The position numbers and the translations under genes are program-made. The notes under the pieces were generated by a model, which was not told the origin of the DNA, made no database searches, and was given only the letters and a program-made list of their open reading frames with translations. From JBBEDC01 sp040881505 (GTDB lineage: Bacteria; Patescibacteriota; Andersenbacteria; UBA10190), in the NCBI GenBank assembly GCA_040881505.1, contig JBBEDC010000039.1, forward strand, positions 1-19,458: a DNA stretch of 19,458 nt, read 5' to 3'. Positions 6,444-13,070 of the stretch are shown in pieces. Every line of letters begins with the position of its first letter. The first letter of the stretch is position 1.

Positions 6444-9319
6444 TGTTTGATGTCCTTCCGCCAAATCAGAATGCAGCAGGGGGTGCAAAGCCAAATAGTA
6501 TGAAACGCCGACGACGAGCTGTTGTTTCTTCGTCGCGCAAACCGCCACAGCGAAAGCCTGGGAATCCTCAAGTGACAGCGGGTTCGCGCGTTGTTCAAGT
6601 GGATTGGAAATTGCCTGCTCGGTTGCGGAAGCCAATTCGCGATCAGCTTGCCAAGGAGCGACAGAAGAAGCGTCAGCGTCAGTCTATTATTAAGTTTGAT
6701 CGTCGACCGATACACACTCGCCCAGTAGTAAGCTACCAGGAAACCGAAGAGCCCATTCAAGGTGGTTTCACGCTGCCGCGTCATCGACTATTTAATCGCG
6801 GAGCAGAGCATCATACCGGAGATGTATATACGAAGTCGCAACCGCAATTGCAGATTGCAGCTCCTCCGTATATTGGAAACATCGCAAGTAAGACAACGGG
6901 AGCAAATCGACCAAAGCGAGCCCTCGCTCCCAAGCCAGCGCCTCGTAGAAAGCAACCTGTTTCAACCAAGGAGGTAGTGCAGCGCAAGCCGGCGCCTCGA
7001 CCGAAAAAAGCGCCTACTCCTGCACGCTCAATTACCCGTCCTAAGCCTCAGTATGGCAATGCGTCTGCAACGGATTGGTACAGCGAACGGGATGTATCGT
7101 ATGACTTTGGCAAGCAGCCGCAGCCAGCTCAATCACCTAAGAGCTTATTCGTTGAAGTTGATGAAGAACGGACGGTATCTGTTCGAAAACCTCAATCAAA
7201 GTTTGCCTTGCCGTTGATGGTGAGTCTGTGGCCTTTCTCAATGTTTGGTGCCAAGGAAGAAGGCGCCAAAACATCTAAAAAAAAAGTCCATAAAACGCCC
7301 CGCAGTGTCAAAGTCACGAATCTTGTAATTCTCCTTGTCGGGTGTGGGTTAGTTGCGGGACTGGTGTGGAATCTACAGGGACTGGGGCGAGTATCGGCTG
7401 TGTTGGCATTGGTACAGGGAAGGTCTCAAGAAGCACTGGGTCACATTGGCTCAGCCCAAGCGGCCTTAGCTCAAACTGACGCTGCCGCCAGTGAAGCATC
7501 GTTTCAGCAAGCCGCAGTTTTAATTGAAGAAGCACAAACAGAGCTGGAAAATGCTTTGGCCGCACAAGGCGCTATTTTGCGCATCCTGGATATTACTGGA
7601 ACAGTTAAGTCCGGACAGGAGTTGCTTGTAGTGGGACAGTCGTTAACTGCGGCGGGGCAGAGCATAAGCCGGGGGTTAACGCCGCTGTTGTCAGCTGGGG
7701 CGATGGTAGGGGGGACTGATGAAAACACCTTGACCATAGCTGATGCGATTGCCTCCGTGCGGCCGGACTTTGAAGCAGCTTTACGGGAGTTGGAAACAGC
7801 GCAGCGAGCCTTGGAGAAAGTGAACAGTCCGCTGCTGCCATCTGATGTTAAAGAGCAGGTGCAGACACTACGGGAGTCGGTGCCGACGGCTACGGAGCTA
7901 GTGCGGACATTTGTTGAGCAGAGCGATACGTTCTTATACCTGCTTGGAGCTGAGCATGATCGGCAGTATCTGCTGCTGTTTGCGAACAACCATGAGTTAC
8001 GTCCCATTGGTGGGTTTATCGGTACAGTCGGACTGGTTAATATTGATCGGGGCCGAGTTGAGAATATCGATGTTCAAAGCGTATATGATCCTGACGGACA
8101 GCTGAGGGAGCGTATTGCCCCTCCAAGTCCCCTTCTCCCCATTGTCGACCGCTGGTATTTGCGTGATGCGAATTGGTTTGTGGATTACGAGGTAAGCGCT
8201 CCGAAGATCGCTCAGTTCTTCGAAAAGGAAGGAGGACCGACTGTAGACGGAGTTATCTTATTCACTCCCCGCGTTATTCAGCGCCTGCTTGCGATCACCG
8301 GGCCGGTCATCGTCCCCGGGTATGAGGTAGAAGTGAATGCGGAAAACTTTTTTGAGGTGACCCAACAAGAGGTCACATACGACTACGATGTACAGTTAAA
8401 CAAGCCCAAGCAGTTTTTAGCGGACTTAGCTCCGTTATTGCTCAATCGTCTATTTGAATCCCAAGAAGGTTCCCCGCCTAATGTGGAGATTATGGGGGCG
8501 TTATCCGAGGCGATCTATCACAAGGATCTGTTGTTGTATTTCCGGGATAGCGCAGCCCAGGAACAAATTCAGCAACTAGGATGGTCAGGATCGGTGCCGC
8601 AGGACAAGCAAGGGTTTTTGTACGTGAACAATGCGAATATAGGGGGGCACAAAAGCGATCAGTTTGTTGATCAGGAAATTGACTATCGCAGCACGGTGGC
8701 ACATAACGGCGATGTTGAAGTGGTGCTTACTATTCGAAGGACGCATAACGGTCCAGCAGAGGTGCTGGATATCGAATATCCTGAGTCAGAAAATCCGGCG
8801 TACAAGGATAACGTAGTGTATCAGCGGGTGTTTGTTCCGCGCGATGCGCAGTTGTTGGAGGCTTCCGGGTTTACCCCCGCAGCTCAAGTGCCGCGTCCCG
8901 TTTTACATGCGTCTGACCTCCCGCTTGAGGGGGATGCGGATGTTGCGGATTGGCAGGCGAGCCAGCGTCAGCACGATAGCGGTACGGTTATTGGCCTTGA
9001 AAGCGGATATACGTATTTTTCAAATTGGATCATCACGCAGCCTGGCCAGACGTCGGTAACGTTGTATCGGTACCGCATTCCTCGACACGTATCGATGCCT
9101 TCCATATTCAACGCAGCTGAAGGGTATAGTGTATTTGTAGCCAAGCAGCCTGGAGACGTTCGTACGAGTATTCGAGCCTCAGTTCGGGTGCCGGAGTTGG
9201 TTGTATTAACGCATATTGCGCCTGAAGCAGGCCTGACTCGTGAATCGGACCAGAGTGTAATCTATCGAACGCAGCTGGATGCTGATACGCAACTTGGGGT
9301 GGTAATGGAGAAAAATTGA
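6443..9319 (+). CDS. DUF4012 domain membrane protein with long basic N-terminus
   Basis: A 958-residue protein. Residues 1 to about 290 are rich in Arg, Lys, Pro and Gln (for example RKPAPRPKKAPTPARS) and look disordered. One TM helix follows at about 291-315 (VTNLVILLVGCGLVAGLVW), then a helical, probably coiled-coil stretch (AQAALAQTDAAASEASFQQA). The DUF4012 core follows from about residue 497 (YLLLFANNHELRPIGGFIGT), with a C-terminal beta region including NNANIGGHKSDQFVDQEIDY, a pattern also seen in this family. The basic side is expected in the cytoplasm and DUF4012 outside. DUF4012 proteins are common in CPR bacteria and Actinobacteria, often near glycan genes, but their function is unknown. 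The start is GTG 6443; ATG 6500 is an alternative that would remove 19 residues. The reading frame has no defects. Confidence 0.88.
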   Translation: MFDVLPPNQNAAGGAKPNSMKRRRRAVVSSSRKPPQRKPGNPQVTAGSRVVQVDWKLPARLRKPIRDQLAKERQKKRQRQSIIKFDRRPIHTRPVVSYQETEEPIQGGFTLPRHRLFNRGAEHHTGDVYTKSQPQLQIAAPPYIGNIASKTTGANRPKRALAPKPAPRRKQPVSTKEVVQRKPAPRPKKAPTPARSITRPKPQYGNASATDWYSERDVSYDFGKQPQPAQSPKSLFVEVDEERTVSVRKPQSKFALPLMVSLWPFSMFGAKEEGAKTSKKKVHKTPRSVKVTNLVILLVGCGLVAGLVWNLQGLGRVSAVLALVQGRSQEALGHIGSAQAALAQTDAAASEASFQQAAVLIEEAQTELENALAAQGAILRILDITGTVKSGQELLVVGQSLTAAGQSISRGLTPLLSAGAMVGGTDENTLTIADAIASVRPDFEAALRELETAQRALEKVNSPLLPSDVKEQVQTLRESVPTATELVRTFVEQSDTFLYLLGAEHDRQYLLLFANNHELRPIGGFIGTVGLVNIDRGRVENIDVQSVYDPDGQLRERIAPPSPLLPIVDRWYLRDANWFVDYEVSAPKIAQFFEKEGGPTVDGVILFTPRVIQRLLAITGPVIVPGYEVEVNAENFFEVTQQEVTYDYDVQLNKPKQFLADLAPLLLNRLFESQEGSPPNVEIMGALSEAIYHKDLLLYFRDSAAQEQIQQLGWSGSVPQDKQGFLYVNNANIGGHKSDQFVDQEIDYRSTVAHNGDVEVVLTIRRTHNGPAEVLDIEYPESENPAYKDNVVYQRVFVPRDAQLLEASGFTPAAQVPRPVLHASDLPLEGDADVADWQASQRQHDSGTVIGLESGYTYFSNWIITQPGQTSVTLYRYRIPRHVSMPSIFNAAEGYSVFVAKQPGDVRTSIRASVRVPELVVLTHIAPEAGLTRESDQSVIYRTQLDADTQLGVVMEKN

Positions 9320-9325
9320 CAAATT

Positions 9326-9353
9326 TTGAGACTAGAGGCTTTTCCCGTACAAT
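9326..9353 (+). promoter_or_regulatory. Promoter for murJ
   Basis: TTGAGA (9326-9331), a 16-base spacer and TACAAT (9348-9353) form a good sigma-70-type promoter. Six bases then separate the -10 from GTG 9360, so transcription would begin at or next to the start codon and the mRNA would be leaderless. No Shine-Dalgarno is seen before the GTG, in keeping with this. Confidence 0.65.
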
Positions 9354-9359
9354 CGAGAT

Positions 9360-10997
9360 GTGTCTCCTGATCAGTACAAGCGGCTTACCGGGAATGGTTC
9401 GATAGTTTCTGCCGCCCTCATTGTGGGGGCGTCTAGTTTGTTGAGCCGTATTATCGGGTTAATTCGAGAGCGCGTATTTACTACTACTTTCGGAGCCGGT
9501 GATACCTTCGATGCGTTTGTGGCTGCATTCCGCATCCCCGACCTTATTTTCAATCTCATCGTTTTAGGGGCATTGTCGGCTGCCTTTATTCCGTTGTTTA
9601 CCGATAAGTTAGTGAATGGAAAGAAAGGGAGGCAATCAAGCGCGTTTGATTTCGCGATATCGTTATTTAACTTAATCGTTCTGGGGGTGGGGGTTCTTTC
9701 TGTTATATACGCCTTGTTTGCCCCGCAAATCGTTCCTCTTATCGCTCCTGGATTTGAAGGTGAAAAGTTAGCGCTTACAATCCGTCTATCCCGCATCATG
9801 GCACTGCAGCCAATTTTGCTCTCTGTTAGCTTCATATTCTCCGGGATTCTCAATTCGTTTAAACGATTCGTGGCATATGCCATAGCTCCGGTTGTCTACA
9901 ACTTGGGAATCATTTTCGGAGCCGTCTACCTGGTTCCGCTTATGGGTATTATGGGTCTTGGCTGGGGCGTCGTGTTGGGCGGTGCGCTGCATCTGATCGT
10001 ACAGCTGCCCAGTGCGCTTCGGGTTGGTTTCCGTTGGAAGCCCCTCCTTATTTCCTCGTATGACGACTTCACGCAGCTGTGGCACATGATGCTTCCGCGC
10101 GTGTTTGGCCTTGCTGCCCAGCAGCTCAATCTGCTTGTTGTTACGATTTTAGGATCAGGACTGTTGGCGGGAAGTATTACGGCCTTTCATTTGGCGAATA
10201 ATATTTATCACCTGCCGATCGGTATTTTTGGAATTGCGTTTGCTCAAGCGGCGTTTCCGACAATGGCAGAGCAGGTATCGCGCAAAAAGCGGGCCGCGTT
10301 CAAGCAAACAGTCACGCGTTCCTTTCGATACATTCTCTTCTTTGTTATTCCCATATCCGCCTTCTTGTTCCTGCTGCGCGCCCAGACAGTGCGTGTCCTA
10401 TTCGGTGACGGTGCCTTTGATTGGGAGGATACGATTTTAACGTTTGAAACGCTGAAGTTTTTGGTTATCAGTATTTTTGCGCAGGCAACTATTCCGCTGC
10501 TGACTCGTGCTTTCTATGCTGAACGCAATACTCGAACACCCGTTATTATTGCGATTGTGGCAATGGTGGTGAATGTAGTGCTCGCTCTAGCACTATCACC
10601 GATTATGGGCGTTCAGGGGTTGGCCCTGGCGTTTTCTCTAGCCAGTATCGTACAGCTTGTGTCCTTGTTAGGTATGCTTCATTGGCGCCTGCACGGGTTT
10701 GATGACGGACAGATCATACGCAGCCTGGCAAAGATTGTACTGGCTACAATTGTATCTGCTGCCATACTGCAGCTGCTCAAGTATCCGATAGCGATGGTGG
10801 TAGACATGCAACGGTTCTGGGGAGTGTTCATGCAGCTTGTTATTACGTTAACGGGCGGTGGAGCGATGTATGTCTGGCTGTGCTGGTTGATGCAGTGTGA
10901 TGAGATATTGGCGGTTAACAAGTACTTGCCGCGCAAATGGCGGGTAAATTCGGTGGGAGGCACTGACACTCCGCGATTTGGAGAAGTTCCTGAGTAA
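9360..10997 (+). CDS. murJ: Lipid II flippase MurJ (MVN/MviN family)
   Basis: A 545-residue polytopic membrane protein with about 14 predicted TM helices. The N-terminal segment SLLSRIIGLIRERVFTTTFG, followed by GAGDTFDAFVAAFRIPD, is highly characteristic of MurJ; these residues line the cavity that binds the lipid-linked peptidoglycan precursor. MurJ flips lipid II from the cytoplasmic to the outer face of the membrane for peptidoglycan polymerisation. Length is normal and no frame break is seen. The start GTG 9360 was chosen because the frame has no better start, a promoter ends six bases upstream, and the N-terminus lines up with the family. It follows the DUF4012 gene by 40 bases but has its own promoter. 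The stop lies within an AAAGGAG sequence that precedes a tiny reading frame. Confidence 0.95.
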   Translation: MSPDQYKRLTGNGSIVSAALIVGASSLLSRIIGLIRERVFTTTFGAGDTFDAFVAAFRIPDLIFNLIVLGALSAAFIPLFTDKLVNGKKGRQSSAFDFAISLFNLIVLGVGVLSVIYALFAPQIVPLIAPGFEGEKLALTIRLSRIMALQPILLSVSFIFSGILNSFKRFVAYAIAPVVYNLGIIFGAVYLVPLMGIMGLGWGVVLGGALHLIVQLPSALRVGFRWKPLLISSYDDFTQLWHMMLPRVFGLAAQQLNLLVVTILGSGLLAGSITAFHLANNIYHLPIGIFGIAFAQAAFPTMAEQVSRKKRAAFKQTVTRSFRYILFFVIPISAFLFLLRAQTVRVLFGDGAFDWEDTILTFETLKFLVISIFAQATIPLLTRAFYAERNTRTPVIIAIVAMVVNVVLALALSPIMGVQGLALAFSLASIVQLVSLLGMLHWRLHGFDDGQIIRSLAKIVLATIVSAAILQLLKYPIAMVVDMQRFWGVFMQLVITLTGGGAMYVWLCWLMQCDEILAVNKYLPRKWRVNSVGGTDTPRFGEVPE

Positions 10998-11005
10998 AGG
11001 AGAAA

Positions 11006-11032
11006 ATGGGGAAAAACAGCGATATTTGTTAA
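11006..11032 (+). other. Possible eight-codon leader ORF after murJ
   Basis: AAAGGAG (10996-11002) is followed after three bases by ATG and an eight-codon frame, MGKNSDIC, ending TAA at 11030-11032. The stop lies in the perfect palindrome TTGTTAACAA (11026-11035). It could be a translated leader upstream of the 11108 gene or simply chance, since the spacing to the ATG is short. Nothing else marks it as a gene. Confidence 0.2.
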
Positions 11033-11107
11033 CAATCTTTGACAGACTGAGGAGAATATTTCCTTGTAGTATATGAGGGGTTGCACAACAGTGGAGAGTG
11101 AGAACCT

Positions 11108-11716
11108 ATGCAAACACTCTCTTCCATTCAACATATTATTTCCTCTTGGCCATCTCGCTCACGGAAGTTAGCGGGCGCCCTTACGGAGAAATATGGCATG
11201 CCGCATGAGGCGGCTGATAGTTTTTTGGTATGGTATTACAACAGTCCATGGAAGCGGACGATATTGCATCGAGAAGGGGCGCCGCATAACTTTCCGAAGG
11301 CCCATGTCGATATATTAGAGCAGGTGGTGGATTACAAGGTTCAGCCGGAAAAGGTGGGTGAGTTGGTACAATTTAACGGTAGCTTATTAATTGATCGAAC
11401 GAGAGGAGAGCTAAGCGTGCGGTGTGCCTCTGAACGCATGAATACCCTTATATTAAATTTAGCGCATAGAATAGCGGTGGGTGAGCTAAGCTGCGATGAT
11501 GCGCGTACGGAGGTTGTGAATCTGCTGGGGACGTTTCGGTTTCATTGGTTAGAATTAGAAAAGAGCCAGCTGAGCTTTGGACCAGGCTATGTTGCGGATA
11601 GGGAACGGGATCCAGCCGATCCGGATGTACGGGGTGGAGTATTCCTGCGAAGGAATATATCAGACGTACAAAAGCAACCAGAAGAGGCAGTGGGCCCTCC
11701 TACATATAGTCACTAA
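11108..11716 (+). CDS. Conserved-looking hypothetical protein, unrecognised
   Basis: A 202-residue soluble protein of no family I recognise. It has no signal peptide or TM helix. The N-terminal half is helical with aromatic and basic clusters (SFLVWYYNSPWKRTILHRE), the middle has a strand-like FNGSLLIDRTRGELSVRCAS, then a helix (ERMNTLILNLAHRIAVGELS) and another region FRFHWLELEKSQLSFG. The C-terminus from about residue 165 is polar and probably disordered. The start ATG 11108 has GGAG (11093-11096) about 11 bases upstream, a weak site. A TTGACA at 11039-11044 lies in the 110-base gap after murJ, but no -10 sits at normal spacing from it. A hairpin 35 bases after the stop probably ends transcription and separates it from the surface cassette. 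Coding quality looks good; the function is unknown. Confidence 0.75.
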   Translation: MQTLSSIQHIISSWPSRSRKLAGALTEKYGMPHEAADSFLVWYYNSPWKRTILHREGAPHNFPKAHVDILEQVVDYKVQPEKVGELVQFNGSLLIDRTRGELSVRCASERMNTLILNLAHRIAVGELSCDDARTEVVNLLGTFRFHWLELEKSQLSFGPGYVADRERDPADPDVRGGVFLRRNISDVQKQPEEAVGPPTYSH

Positions 11717-11750
11717 AAGTTATCCACAGGCAAGATATTGCTAAGCTGAG

Positions 11751-11780
11751 CCACCGTGCTACGGTGGTATGATTTTGATT
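11751..11780 (+). terminator. Probable intrinsic terminator after the 202-residue protein gene
   Basis: A perfect 7-bp stem, CCACCGT (11751-11757) with ACGGTGG (11761-11767) and a three-base loop, is followed by the T-rich tail TATGATTTTGATT. The tail is not a pure T run, so efficiency is uncertain. It sits between an orphan gene and the surface cassette, where a boundary would be expected. Confidence 0.5.
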
Positions 11781-11811
11781 GTTTGAGATTTTCTCGGTTC
11801 ATAGGTGAGGT

Positions 11812-11825
11812 AACAAGTACTTGTT
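11812..11825. promoter_or_regulatory. 14-bp perfect palindrome ahead of the surface cassette (operator candidate)
   Basis: AACAAGTACTTGTT is a perfect palindrome two bases upstream of the strong ribosome-binding site of the TasA-like gene. As DNA it has the size and symmetry of a dimeric repressor site; as RNA it could form a small hairpin in the leader and affect ribosome access. No regulator gene lies next to it. Confidence 0.4.
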
Positions 11826-11826
11826 G

Positions 11827-11836
11827 AAAGGAGGTG
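11827..11836 (+). promoter_or_regulatory. Strong Shine-Dalgarno of the TasA-like gene
   Basis: AAAGGAGGTG at 11827-11836 is an almost full-length match to the anti-Shine-Dalgarno, eight bases before ATG 11845. It is the best ribosome-binding site in the window and fixes the start at 11845, not at the in-frame TTG 11821. It suggests a highly translated, abundant product. Confidence 0.85.
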
Positions 11837-11844
11837 TTACATAT

Positions 11845-12399
11845 ATGAAACGAATTGTAATGAGTGTATTTACCATTTTTGCTATGGTAGCAGTGGTATC
11901 AGGAGCAACTCTAGCAGCGTTCTCGAGCACAGCTACTGTTGAGAATAATACATTCGCAACAGGAACGCTGGAGATTCGCGTTAATGGTCAGCCAACAATT
12001 GCTGGCTTTAACGTGGCCAATGCTGCTCCAGGGACTTGTGAGTCAGGCAGCTTCGACGTAAATAACTACGGAGCTCCTTGGTTTGCTGGACCTAGTACTT
12101 TGGCAGCTAAGACTCTTGAGCTTAGCGTAGTTGATCAACAAGGAAGTACTGATCTATTCAACGAGCTAACCATCGAGGTGATGACGCACCGCGGTGGAAC
12201 ACCTGTTACAACGTACAGCACTGGCGCCCTTTCCGGGCTGACGGCTAACGATTTATTCGGAGCTAGCTGGTCAGAGTTGATCGCTGGAAGTTCACAGACT
12301 GTTCAGTATGAAGTATGTTTGCCTTCTGATGCTGATAATAGCGTTCAGGGTGAATCTACAAACATTGATTTTGAATTAGTAGGCACAACAGGCGCTTAG
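11845..12399 (+). CDS. TasA/camelysin-like secreted surface subunit with SipW-type signal
   Basis: 184 residues starting MKRIVMSVFTIFAMVAVVSG. The stretch GATLAAFSSTATVENNTFAT around residues 20-39 is the characteristic processing region of TasA/camelysin-type proteins, whose signal peptides are cut by SipW peptidases. Cleavage is expected near residues 24-26. The mature protein is a small beta-rich domain with two cysteines (GTCESG, YEVCLP) that may form a disulphide. Known TasA forms biofilm filaments by donor-strand exchange of the freed N-terminus, so this is likely the major fibre or coat subunit. The next gene encodes the matching peptidase. It lacks a sorting signal or C-terminal TM. 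A very strong ribosome-binding site and a leader palindrome suggest high, regulated expression. The family call is good; filament formation is inferred. Confidence 0.8.
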   Translation: MKRIVMSVFTIFAMVAVVSGATLAAFSSTATVENNTFATGTLEIRVNGQPTIAGFNVANAAPGTCESGSFDVNNYGAPWFAGPSTLAAKTLELSVVDQQGSTDLFNELTIEVMTHRGGTPVTTYSTGALSGLTANDLFGASWSELIAGSSQTVQYEVCLPSDADNSVQGESTNIDFELVGTTGA

Positions 12400-12414
12400 T
12401 TCTTGATCTTGGCA

Positions 12415-12446
12415 ATGTCGCGTAAGCTTTAAACCTTGCGCGACAT
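12415..12446 (+). promoter_or_regulatory. Strong hairpin between the TasA-like gene and sipW
   Basis: ATGTCGCGTAAG (12415-12426) pairs with CTTGCGCGACAT (12435-12446) through an eight-base loop: 12 pairs, one of them G-U in RNA. No T run follows, so it is not a classic terminator. It ends just before the sipW ribosome-binding site (AAGGTG, 12450-12455). It may protect the upstream mRNA 3' end or cut read-through, so that the subunit is made in excess of the peptidase. Confidence 0.6.
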
Positions 12447-12464
12447 GCTAAGGTGAAGAAGATT

Positions 12465-13070
12465 ATGAAGTTATTAACCTCAAAAATATTTAACAAAAAG
12501 TTTCTTAGGTCCTTAAGCTACTTGCTTGTTGTTTTCCTGATAATAATGATAAGCATTGTAGTCGCTTCATCTGTATTTAATATTCCTGGGGGAGTTACTG
12601 TGTATACTGTTCAAACAGGTTCAATGGCACCCGCTATTCCTGTGGGTAGTCTGATTGCGGTTAAATCTTTTGAGCATTACAACGAAAGGGATGTTATTAC
12701 TTTTAAGTCCGAAGCAGAGCGCAGCGCAGAAAAGCCAAAAAACACTACTACTCATCGGATAGTGGCTATCGAAGAGCAAGACTCCCAGGCATTTTACAAA
12801 ACGAAGGGTGACTTCAACGATTCTCCAGACAGTACATTGGTAGATCCAGAGCTTGTGGTGGGTAAGGTTCTATTATCCGTTCCCATAATCGGCTATCCCG
12901 TTGGATTCGCAAAAACCCAAGTTGGGTTTGTAGTCCTAATTGTTATCCCTGCAACTATTATTGTGTATAGCGAATTGATAAATATCCGTAATGAAATTAA
13001 GAAAAAGCTCACCAAGAAAAAAGCTGCGGAGGAATCAAAAGAAGAGATTGTAACCCCATCAGCAGAATGA
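12465..13070 (+). CDS. sipW: Signal peptidase I, SipW (ER/archaeal) type
   Basis: 201 residues from ATG 12465, preceded nine bases upstream by AAGGTG; GTG 12453 is an in-frame alternative four codons longer. An N-terminal TM helix (SYLLVVFLIIMISIVVASSV) is followed by the catalytic box TVQTGSMAPAIPVGS with Ser53, then TTTHRIV with His97 in place of the Lys of ordinary bacterial signal peptidase I, then TKGDFNDSPD, the conserved Asp-containing box. Ser-His chemistry defines the SipW/ER-type enzymes. A second TM helix (about 152-169) precedes a Lys-rich cytoplasmic tail. Its likely substrates are the upstream TasA-like protein and perhaps the downstream lamin-tail protein, whose N-terminus also carries an AAF cleavage-like motif. 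The stop overlaps the next start in ATGA. Confidence 0.9.
   Translation: MKLLTSKIFNKKFLRSLSYLLVVFLIIMISIVVASSVFNIPGGVTVYTVQTGSMAPAIPVGSLIAVKSFEHYNERDVITFKSEAERSAEKPKNTTTHRIVAIEEQDSQAFYKTKGDFNDSPDSTLVDPELVVGKVLLSVPIIGYPVGFAKTQVGFVVLIVIPATIIVYSELINIRNEIKKKLTKKKAAEESKEEIVTPSAE

Noticed and set aside
7504..8007. A 167-codon minus-strand frame rich in Ser, Cys and Ala
   Set aside because: It lies wholly inside the DUF4012 gene and its composition is typical of an antisense shadow of an Ala/Gln/Glu-rich helix.
11021..11032. GATATTTGTTAA, repeated at 18165-18176
   Set aside because: About ten 12-base repeats are expected by chance in a sequence of this length, and the two contexts share nothing else.
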